Positions 54,187-61,939 of a stretch of 64,000 nt of DNA are shown here, piece by piece; the stretch's first letter is position 1, and every line of letters starts with the position of its first letter. The translations under genes were made by a program, and so were the position numbers. The notes below the pieces were generated by a model. The model had not been told where the DNA came from and made no database searches. It saw only the letters and a list, made by a program, of their open reading frames with translations. Location of the stretch: the NCBI GenBank assembly GCA_003225315.1, contig QHZD01000042.1, positions 1-64,000 of the forward strand, given 5' to 3'. The stretch is from Acidobacteriota bacterium (lineage in GTDB: Bacteria; Acidobacteriota; Terriglobia; Acidiferrales; UBA7541).

Positions 54187-55662
54187 CTATCCCGTCTGCA
54201 TTTCTAGCTCCCCGTCCTTCCTTTTGGAGATCGTGTTACCACCGACCACCAGCAGAGCCAGAAGGACCCAGAAGAGAGTGCTAAATTGAGGGCTTACCTG
54301 AAAGAAAAAATCGACAGAACCGTGCAGAAGCACGCTAAGGATCGCTCCGAGAACCCCGAACGCCAAGGCTTTCTGGAGTGTGTATACCGAGCAACGTAGT
54401 TGGCGCAGTGCCTGCTGAATCGCACGAAAAATGAGTAAGAAAAATGCGGCGAAGCCTACAAGCCCCGTCTCCGCGAGCAGTTGCAGGTAAATGCTATGAA
54501 CTTGGAATTGTCCCGCCGGGATCCATGAAATGTCGCCAACATATGACCCGTAAAGCACAACGAAGTTGCCCCAGCCCACACCAAGGACAGGAGAGTGCCG
54601 GAAAAAATCCCAAGCTATACCCCAAAGAACTAATCGAATCGCCTCGTCATACGCGAAAACTGCCCCCACGTGAGCTGGGTTCAAGGTTTGCATAGCAAAG
54701 AAAAAGCCGATAGCGAGCGCACAAACAGCTCCGAAGAGGGCTAACTTCTTTTTCCAGTTTCCAGAGAAACACAAAATCGCAAGCAGGACGATGCCGCCGA
54801 AAGAGACGAGCCCTCCAAGGCTTTGCGTGCACAGAAGCGCCACTGCTCCAAGCCCTGTAGTCCACACACCGAGTCTTTTCCACCGTCCCTCCCCAAGAAT
54901 CCAGAAGGCCAGAGAGAAAGGAACGATCAAATTTAGGTAACTGGCGAGGAAGTTGCAATTGGCAAAAAAGGAAGGCGCCCTATGTTCCATGGGAGCCAAC
55001 CAGTCCTGGGGATGCAGAAAGAACCAGAAAGATGTATAGTCGCCGATAATCTCCTGCAAAATTGCAAAAGCCGCCGTAACGATCGTAGAAAACAACAGCA
55101 CTTGTAAGATTCTTCGAATGCGCTGCGGTGAATCCACCCAAGACAGAATCACAAAATAGAAACCCAGGGATGTAAAGAGTGCCCAAAGAGAGCGCGCGGA
55201 CTCGAGCGTCAAATCCCCAGTCCCCAAAAGCGCGGGCGCTATCGCCACGCACAAGAACAAAAGCGACGCCTGCGTCAGAGCCGGCCGTAATAACACCCTC
55301 ACTCCTAGTTGCCCACGCAGCAGCCGTCCGAGGAAAAAGCCGATAATCACCAGGGAGCGGAAGGCGACACACACATCGCGAACGGGCACATTCCACTGCA
55401 GCGTCCACCCGAGTGGCATCAAGAAAATGGCAAGCAACAGAACTGCTTCGCTCTCAACGATAGAGAGCGTCAGAACTGCGGCTCCCCCCAGAACAGCAAT
55501 AGCCCAGGGAGCAGTGACAAACAGTGTCGCGACACCGGCAGCCAGTACGCCAACGGCAAGTTCCGCCTTGTGCGCCCAAACCCGATAGAACAAGTCATTC
55601 GAGGTAGGCGGGACTAGGCTACGATTCGCATACTGTTGCGCGTTCTTGGCCAAGTCAGGCAT
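54187..55662 (-). CDS. O-antigen ligase/polymerase (Wzy-like) membrane protein
   Basis: 491 aa, about eleven to twelve membrane helices. The large loop (LHPQDWLAPMEHRAPSFFANCNFLASYLNLIVPF) and VLGVGWGNFVVLYGSYVGDISW ... QFQVHSIYLQLLAETGLVGF carry the His and Arg/Gly-rich features of the Wzy_C/O-antigen ligase family. With a Wzx flippase, Wzz protein and initiating transferase in the same operon, the polymerase role (joining repeat units in the periplasm) is more likely than ligation to lipid A. Confidence 0.88.
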   Translation of the reverse strand: MPDLAKNAQQYANRSLVPPTSNDLFYRVWAHKAELAVGVLAAGVATLFVTAPWAIAVLGGAAVLTLSIVESEAVLLLAIFLMPLGWTLQWNVPVRDVCVAFRSLVIIGFFLGRLLRGQLGVRVLLRPALTQASLLFLCVAIAPALLGTGDLTLESARSLWALFTSLGFYFVILSWVDSPQRIRRILQVLLFSTIVTAAFAILQEIIGDYTSFWFFLHPQDWLAPMEHRAPSFFANCNFLASYLNLIVPFSLAFWILGEGRWKRLGVWTTGLGAVALLCTQSLGGLVSFGGIVLLAILCFSGNWKKKLALFGAVCALAIGFFFAMQTLNPAHVGAVFAYDEAIRLVLWGIAWDFFRHSPVLGVGWGNFVVLYGSYVGDISWIPAGQFQVHSIYLQLLAETGLVGFAAFFLLIFRAIQQALRQLRCSVYTLQKALAFGVLGAILSVLLHGSVDFFFQVSPQFSTLFWVLLALLVVGGNTISKRKDGELEMQTG

Positions 55663-55719
55663 AGTGTGTGCCCGTCCTCGCGCTCCGGCTCAAGTGAGCC
55701 AGCGAGATAGCCGCGACGA

Positions 55720-57123
55720 TCACGAATTAGAGCCCTCCAAAGCAGCGCCGTGGCCCCAGACGCTTGCAAACTCCTCAATCATCCCCACACGGTACAAATA
55801 CACGAGAAAAAACAGGACACACGCGCTCCCAATCAGCACTGGTGAGGCTGTTCTTGCCCCGGCGACCGCCACGCCTACTAGGAGAGCAAAGACGAGCGAT
55901 CTCCGTATCCATCCAAACGGTCTCGGAATTGCCCCCACGGTCCGGCGGAGCCAAAATACATTTTGGGCTAGCAATACAGATTCGGTGACGATCGTGATCG
56001 CAGCGGCAGCCCTCCAAGAATACATGGGAATAAATATCAAATTCCCGATGAGGTTAACACTCAAACAAACTAGCGAGGTCGCAACAAACACCCGCTCGTG
56101 GCCGCCCGCAAGCAGCCTAATGTTTAGTGCATAGTTGACGTAACGTAGAATGACTGCCCAAATGAGAATCTTCAGCGCAATCGCAGACTCGGCGTAGCGG
56201 GCACCAAACAGAAGACCGATGGCTGGGCCGGCGAAAACCATTGTGGCAAGCACCACGACGAAAGCTACGTTCAGCAAGAGTCCCATCGCTTTTTCTAACC
56301 GGTCTCGCTCGGCCGGTGCCTCCCTCGAAAGGGCGGGCAATAAGCTGTAGAGAACGCCGTAAGGTACAAGCTGGATCGTACCGAGCGGCCGATATGCCGC
56401 GCTGTAAACGCCTGTGGCATAGTCTCCCGCCAACCTGGAGAGCATCAGGATATCGAACCGATCGTATAGATTTGTAACGAAGGCGTACGTATTGAAGATA
56501 GCGCTCTTTTCCAACAACTGCCTTGTCCCCAACCAGACACGTCTACTTGGACGGAACATCAGAGCAAAAGCCACACTCACTACAGCCGCAGCTGTCGGCG
56601 CGATAACCTCTGTCGCGATAACCACATTTAGGCCTCTTCCTTGGACCAGAAGGAAAACCGCACCGCCCACAAGTGCCAGGTCAAAGATCAACTCGACGAC
56701 AAGGTATGCAACATACCGACCAATCCCGCGAAGCACTCCCTGAACGGACTCGCTCACCGATCGGGGAGCCAGGCTCAATGAGAGCCAAGCGGTGGCCACC
56801 AACACCATTCGCGTATACCCGAGCACCCAAAGAATGCCAAGCCCTGCCCCTGCGAGAAGAAGCGCGCAACCAAGCCGCAGACACGTGAGCTGTGACGCCA
56901 GCCCCCAACCCACTCGCGCGTCTTTGGCAGATTCCCGAGTCAAATAATCAGCGTAGCCTGATCCCGCGAGCAACAGCGCGTACACACCAAACTGTTGCGG
57001 ACCCAGCTGACGTGCCACAACAACTACGAAGAGCAACCGAAACAACCCTCGTGCGAGCTGTGCACTCGTCAGGAGAATCGCATGGGAAATCTTCGGCTCG
57101 GCTGCTGTAGATATGGCCTTCAC
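55720..57123 (-). CDS. Wzx-type polysaccharide flippase
   Basis: 467 aa, about twelve to fourteen membrane helices, MATE/MVF-like polysaccharide biosynthesis family (GLFRLLFVVVVARQLGPQQFGVYALLLAG; YDRFDILMLSRLAGDYATGVYSAAYRPLGTIQLVP). It moves the undecaprenyl-linked repeat unit across the inner membrane. It lies between the antiterminator and the polymerase gene. Confidence 0.92.
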   Translation of the reverse strand: MKAISTAAEPKISHAILLTSAQLARGLFRLLFVVVVARQLGPQQFGVYALLLAGSGYADYLTRESAKDARVGWGLASQLTCLRLGCALLLAGAGLGILWVLGYTRMVLVATAWLSLSLAPRSVSESVQGVLRGIGRYVAYLVVELIFDLALVGGAVFLLVQGRGLNVVIATEVIAPTAAAVVSVAFALMFRPSRRVWLGTRQLLEKSAIFNTYAFVTNLYDRFDILMLSRLAGDYATGVYSAAYRPLGTIQLVPYGVLYSLLPALSREAPAERDRLEKAMGLLLNVAFVVVLATMVFAGPAIGLLFGARYAESAIALKILIWAVILRYVNYALNIRLLAGGHERVFVATSLVCLSVNLIGNLIFIPMYSWRAAAAITIVTESVLLAQNVFWLRRTVGAIPRPFGWIRRSLVFALLVGVAVAGARTASPVLIGSACVLFFLVYLYRVGMIEEFASVWGHGAALEGSNS

Positions 57124-57166
57124 ACAGCTCCGTTACCCATGGGAATCTCGTACGCGCTCCCTGCCC

Positions 57167-57739
57167 TCATGACAACTCATCCGTAAGTGGCGAAATCGGA
57201 AGCCCGGGCAAAGACCTCTTCGACTCTCCTAGTGGCTGCACCTCCGACGCGTCCACGTCTACGGAGAGGGAGCGCTGTATCAACTCCACGGAAAGGACGA
57301 AACGGAAATTGCCCTTCTTGCGCAGCAAAACGCCTTCCAAGCCGGCGAGAGGGCCACGGACGATGCGCATCCGGCGGCCAACGGTAAGAAAAGGATGCGG
57401 CTCAGCATGTAACCGCTCTGCAAGGCCGGAGCGCAGGATCTCCACTTGTTCATCGGGCAGAGCGGCAGGCATACCGCTGAAACCCACCAGGCGCACCACC
57501 CTAGGAATCTGGAGCACTCGTAACCGCTCAACCAACGCCAGGCGAACGAAGACGTACCCAGGGAACAGCGGCAGATCGAGTCTCACGCGGCGGTCTTTCC
57601 ACCGGCGCACTGAGCCGTACAATGGCAAGAAATGTTCGACACCTCTTGCACGCAGTTCCGCCGCAACCGGCTTCTCATGATTTGCGCAAGTATATGCCGC
57701 ATACCAGTGTGGCTGGACTTGTCCGAGCAGAACCGTCAT
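57167..57739 (-). CDS. NusG-like (UpxY/RfaH-type) transcription antiterminator
   Basis: 190 aa from ATG 57739; ATG 57790 is possible and would add 17 residues. NGN domain: HWYAAYTCANHEKPVAAELRARGVEHFLPLY and LPLFPGYVFVRL; KOW domain: VGRRMRIVRGPLAGLEGVLLRKKGN. Specialised NusG paralogues of this kind travel with long polysaccharide operons and let RNA polymerase read through them. Here the gene is the fourth in the visible part of an 18-kb operon. No ops-like element was identified by eye. Confidence 0.9.
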   Translation of the reverse strand: MTVLLGQVQPHWYAAYTCANHEKPVAAELRARGVEHFLPLYGSVRRWKDRRVRLDLPLFPGYVFVRLALVERLRVLQIPRVVRLVGFSGMPAALPDEQVEILRSGLAERLHAEPHPFLTVGRRMRIVRGPLAGLEGVLLRKKGNFRFVLSVELIQRSLSVDVDASEVQPLGESKRSLPGLPISPLTDELS

Positions 57740-57909
57740 GTCCGAGTGTTGGTTGGCCGTCGAATGTCGAATGGAAGGCGTCTCACCCATACCGTTACAC
57801 CGGTGAACTCACTCCTCGTCTCAATAGGTCACATACAGCTTCGCCCCGTCACTTACAAGGGCACTTGTGACCTAACCCCGTATTTCTGCATAACTTACAA
57901 CCAAAACCT

Positions 57910-59331
57910 TTACAACTTTGTGTCGCGTTCTTCGCCTTCGAGCAGTTCGCCCGCAGTCGCGCTGGAGTTCTTTGCCCAACCCCGCTTCAAGAGCCCATTT
58001 GCTTCTGAACCTGTCCCATTCCTCGAAATCTTCGGCATTCGCGCTTGAACGGTCGCGAACACTTCGGTTGCAAATACTCTTCGTGGATCGCTTACGTCCA
58101 CCCTTTCCCACTGGGCTTTTCCGACGATCCAGGTCATCATCAGCGTGATCCCCAGCATGGTCCCAAGGACCACCATCACGGTACGGGGGGGAAAGGACTT
58201 CTTCGTAGGCACCATCGCCGGGTCCAACACCTTTACGGTAGGAATCTCCTTCGCTTCCTGAACCTTGGCCAACTCATACTGCTGCGTCAGCAGCTCGTAC
58301 ACCGTCTCCTGTATCTTGGTCTGCCGGTACAAGTCCGCGTACGCAACGCCCAGCAACGGCAATTTCCGGATGGAGGGATAAAGCGAGTTTTGGCTCCTTA
58401 GCTCGGCCTGCGTTCCCACACCGCCAATTTCGTTTAGTTTCTTTTGCAGTTCGTTCGCGCGCGCCCCCGCGGAGCGCACACGAACATTGCTGTCGGTATA
58501 GATTTGCTTCAATCCGCTCAGCTCAGCCTGCGCCGCAATCAATTGTCCCTGCAGGGTCGCTGCTGCTTCGACCATGGCTTTCCCTTGCGCGGGAATGTCG
58601 ATCGCTGTGTTCTTGCTGGCGAAATCGCTGAAACTCCTTGCTGCCGAATCCAGTTCCGTCTTTACTCTTTGGAGGCGCTCCTCAAGGAAGATGCGCTCCC
58701 GCCGGGCAGACGAAGTACTAACTTGTGCTACAAGCCGGTCCAACTCCGCAACATAGGCTTGGGCCATTGCGGCGGCGCGCTTGGGATCGTGATCCGTGAC
58801 GCCAATGGAGATAATTCCGCTCTTGCGGTCTTCGGCGATTTCTGTACGTTCCGCAAGGTCCCTTCTCGCGTCTTCGATTTTCGAGTCGCGGTACACCTTT
58901 TTAAGCTGGAATGTCTCGATTAATCCATCTTGCACGGTCGCACTCCCGACGATGCCAACAAAAAGCGCACCGGAGCTCTTTACGCCCAGGAGATCACTTG
59001 CAAGCCCGCCGAAACCACTGACGTTAGGGCCGGAGCGCCCGGCCATTGCAGCCAACATCCCGACTCCCGAGCCCGCCAACCCATCCGGCGGCATTAACCG
59101 CGTCACCGATTGATACCGTACGGGAATCAAAAGCGCGATGATCGCGCTCGCGAGGATTGCGCAAATTCCTGCTCGCAGTAAAAGCCGACGATTTGCCCAG
59201 AAAAGTTGCAGATACGTCAGGAGACTTTGTTGCGTCTCGACTTGCTCCGCCATCAAGGGTACTTCCGAGACGCCATTATCCGGCGTTTCGGGAGGTACCT
59301 CGCGAACCGGCACTCGGCCTGTGGAGCTCAA
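57910..59331 (-). CDS. Wzz/GNVR chain-length determinant protein
   Basis: 473 aa. N-terminal helix (LLLRAGICAILASAIIALLIP), large periplasmic coiled-coil (about 190-350, SSARRERIFLEERLQRVKTELDSAARSF), C-terminal helix (RTVMVVLGTMLGITLMMTWIVG). No Walker motifs, so there is no fused tyrosine kinase. It sets polysaccharide length with the polymerase and export protein. The start overlaps the stop of the PAP2-Wzi gene by four bases. Confidence 0.9.
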   Translation of the reverse strand: MSSTGRVPVREVPPETPDNGVSEVPLMAEQVETQQSLLTYLQLFWANRRLLLRAGICAILASAIIALLIPVRYQSVTRLMPPDGLAGSGVGMLAAMAGRSGPNVSGFGGLASDLLGVKSSGALFVGIVGSATVQDGLIETFQLKKVYRDSKIEDARRDLAERTEIAEDRKSGIISIGVTDHDPKRAAAMAQAYVAELDRLVAQVSTSSARRERIFLEERLQRVKTELDSAARSFSDFASKNTAIDIPAQGKAMVEAAATLQGQLIAAQAELSGLKQIYTDSNVRVRSAGARANELQKKLNEIGGVGTQAELRSQNSLYPSIRKLPLLGVAYADLYRQTKIQETVYELLTQQYELAKVQEAKEIPTVKVLDPAMVPTKKSFPPRTVMVVLGTMLGITLMMTWIVGKAQWERVDVSDPRRVFATEVFATVQARMPKISRNGTGSEANGLLKRGWAKNSSATAGELLEGEERDTKL

Positions 59332-61925
59332 TCCTGATCTCCTGTTTTCGAATCAGTTTGGATCACATGATGGAACGAAGACCGAGAGAACTTTTGCGGC
59401 TGAAATCGAATCTCGACGAAAGCGGCCACATTTCGCTCAGGTCCGGCTTGAATCACAGGAAAGAGCCACCGCTCATACTGCACGGAAGCAGAAAGACTGA
59501 GCGTAGAGCGCACCCAATAATCGCCACGCACGCCAATGTCGGTTAGTGTGCCTCCCCTCGGAATGAACTCTTGGCTGACTTTTTGGTGCCGAAATTTGAG
59601 CTGCAATCGATTGCGCGCTCCGAACCAGTAATTCGACCAAGCCTGAGCGCCTTGCCCTTCGCGCCCGATCCAATTCCCGAGCAGGTTTCCATTGTTGGTG
59701 TACCCGCTCCGCCACGTAATGTTCTCGTAGTAAAAGCCGTGACTGACATTACCTCCTATCGGGTTATCGGTGTAAACGCCCTCGGCTCGAAGGTCCAACC
59801 TGTGAACCAACGGAAACTGAGAAAGATACAACCCCGCGCGCCACGCAGAACGGTCGGCGTAGGCAATTGGAGAAAACTCATCATCCGTATAGCCGTCAGC
59901 ATAAAATGTCAGCCAGTTGCGCAAGCCGGGGAGTCTATACATTAGATCCATTCCGGCAGTCCGATTCCCTGGCTTCGAGGCTCCCCCGGCGTTTTCGTTA
60001 CCAGTACTGAACAGGCTGCGGATGAGCGTGTGGAATGTGAGTGGATAACCAGCTCCGCCGTAGATGGTTGTTCGAAAGAATCCAAACCCCAAATTGCGAG
60101 TGGGCTTGAAGCTGATTTTCTGTCCATGAATGAATGGCTGAGGAGAGAGCGATTGACCGAATTGCCCGACCACTCCAGACGGGTTCTCTAGAAATACTTG
60201 CCCTGCCAACTGGCCAAAGAAAAGCTCCGTCCTCATCGGTCCCAGCCACCCAAGAAGGCCAGGCAGCTTCAGCGGAGTCGTACGGTTAATTCGAAACATG
60301 TTGATCGGTGGCGCATTGTTGCTGAGTGTCATCGAGCCGCCGTCGCCGGGTCCCCATGAGAGGCTCTGCTTCCCGAAGGAAATCTGATAGTTCGACACCA
60401 TCAGGCCAACGTACGCATCGAGCAAACTGAATTGCGTAACCGACGGCTGAGCCGTACCCGGTGGTAACGTCGGATAGAAATCTACCTGCTGAACAACTTG
60501 GCGTGTCGCGAGAGAAAAAGCTGGAATACTCGGGGCGGTTTGCTCTTCGCCGCGTACATAGGCGACCCAAGGACCCTTCGTAGCGTATGCTGAAAAACCG
60601 TTTACCGTGCTCCAGCCTTCGCCGTACGGGCGCCCAAAATCATTGATCTGTGTCTGCCCGAAGGTATAGCCGTCGGTGAGCGGCATGCCCGAGATGTGTT
60701 CCGTACGCGAATAAATAGACTCCAAACGGAGCGTTCCGCGGTCGTCACCGTCCCCCGTAGCTTCACCCTCCGGCCGGAACTCGCGTTGCAACGCATCAAT
60801 GAGCTTTTGTGCTTCGTTGTTATCTTCTCCCGCAAGCTTTTCTTCAGCTTCACTCAGCTGTCGCACGCATTCGCGCCGCGTCCAGGGCCGCATTCCCGCG
60901 AAACCGCTATCAATCAACCCGAGTCCAGTCAGACGGTCGAGAGATGGATAGATCCAGCTGTCAAGCGGAACATAGGGCGAGGCAAAATTCTGAGGACCAG
61001 CGGATTCGAACCCTCGAACGATAGCGCTCCAAGATCTCCATTCCCCGCCGCCGAGATCGGGATCGTGGTGGCGGCTGTAGATGTTCTGCGCCACGAGGTT
61101 ACCGATCACGCTGCCAACAACTACGTCCGATGGAAAGTGCTGATGCGCCTTCACACGTGCGACGCTCACCAATGAAGCCAAGCCGTACGCAATGATCTTT
61201 GTAAAAGGGCCCGGATATTCGTGGGCGATTACCCCAGCCACGGACCACGCTGCAGCAGCATGCTCAGACGGAAACGACGTTCCGCCGCCCTGAAAGAACG
61301 CCCCGCTGCCGTCGCCCTGATACGGTCGTTGGCGCCGCAGTGAGTATTTGAATGATTCGACGGCAACAAAACTGTTCAACGCCGCTTCGCCAGCGAGGAA
61401 ACCGGTCTCGCTCCAATGCTCATTGTGGCTCACGTGTCCCAGCGCCCACATTCCGCCAGCCCCACCGATAAGGGCTGCCACGCCAGCATTTGATAGTGTT
61501 TTGTAATGGCTAATCGTCGTGGGATTCTGCGACAAGTGCTTGTTGAAATCGCGGTCCGTCACGAAAAGTCCGGCCGAGATCCCGCTGAGAGGAACGAGCC
61601 ACTCCGTATCGGAGAACCGGAGTTTCGCGGGGCTCGTCCAGATCCGTTCCTGGTCCCCGAGGAAATCTCTCGCTAGGCCATGAAATCCACGCCCAAATCC
61701 CGCGGTGGGGTAGACTCCCGAGAGATTGCCCGCGTCTTTCGGCTTTTCCGTCTTGATTTCACGAGTCGTATCGGCGGGTTTGCTTGATGACCGGGCATCC
61801 ACGTCCTTTGCGTCCGCGCCCACGCGTTGCTCCTGTGCTTGCGGAGGCCTAGGAATGGAAGAGGGCGCTGTCAGCGTCAGACTTGACGCCGCGCCAAGCG
61901 CGAATATGATGAGTCTCATCTGCAT
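59328..61925 (-). CDS. PAP2 phosphatase fused to Wzi-type capsule assembly barrel
   Basis: 865 aa. Start ATG 61925 (gaagga 8 bp upstream) gives a signal peptide (MRLIIFALGAASSLTLTA); the longer frame to 62210 lies within the SLBB gene and is rejected. PAP2 part: KYSLRRQRP (K-x6-RP), FPSEHAAAAW and RVKAHQHFPSD (R-x5-H-x3-D), all catalytic motifs kept. C-terminal ~480 residues: Wzi-like outer-membrane barrel (YVGLMVSNYQISFGKQSLSWGPGDGG) ending in an aromatic-rich strand. Undecaprenyl-pyrophosphate or lipid phosphatase plus capsule anchoring is inferred. Confidence 0.88.
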   Translation of the reverse strand: MQMRLIIFALGAASSLTLTAPSSIPRPPQAQEQRVGADAKDVDARSSSKPADTTREIKTEKPKDAGNLSGVYPTAGFGRGFHGLARDFLGDQERIWTSPAKLRFSDTEWLVPLSGISAGLFVTDRDFNKHLSQNPTTISHYKTLSNAGVAALIGGAGGMWALGHVSHNEHWSETGFLAGEAALNSFVAVESFKYSLRRQRPYQGDGSGAFFQGGGTSFPSEHAAAAWSVAGVIAHEYPGPFTKIIAYGLASLVSVARVKAHQHFPSDVVVGSVIGNLVAQNIYSRHHDPDLGGGEWRSWSAIVRGFESAGPQNFASPYVPLDSWIYPSLDRLTGLGLIDSGFAGMRPWTRRECVRQLSEAEEKLAGEDNNEAQKLIDALQREFRPEGEATGDGDDRGTLRLESIYSRTEHISGMPLTDGYTFGQTQINDFGRPYGEGWSTVNGFSAYATKGPWVAYVRGEEQTAPSIPAFSLATRQVVQQVDFYPTLPPGTAQPSVTQFSLLDAYVGLMVSNYQISFGKQSLSWGPGDGGSMTLSNNAPPINMFRINRTTPLKLPGLLGWLGPMRTELFFGQLAGQVFLENPSGVVGQFGQSLSPQPFIHGQKISFKPTRNLGFGFFRTTIYGGAGYPLTFHTLIRSLFSTGNENAGGASKPGNRTAGMDLMYRLPGLRNWLTFYADGYTDDEFSPIAYADRSAWRAGLYLSQFPLVHRLDLRAEGVYTDNPIGGNVSHGFYYENITWRSGYTNNGNLLGNWIGREGQGAQAWSNYWFGARNRLQLKFRHQKVSQEFIPRGGTLTDIGVRGDYWVRSTLSLSASVQYERWLFPVIQAGPERNVAAFVEIRFQPQKFSRSSFHHVIQTDSKTGDQD

Positions 61926-61939
61926 CAAATCATCCTTCG

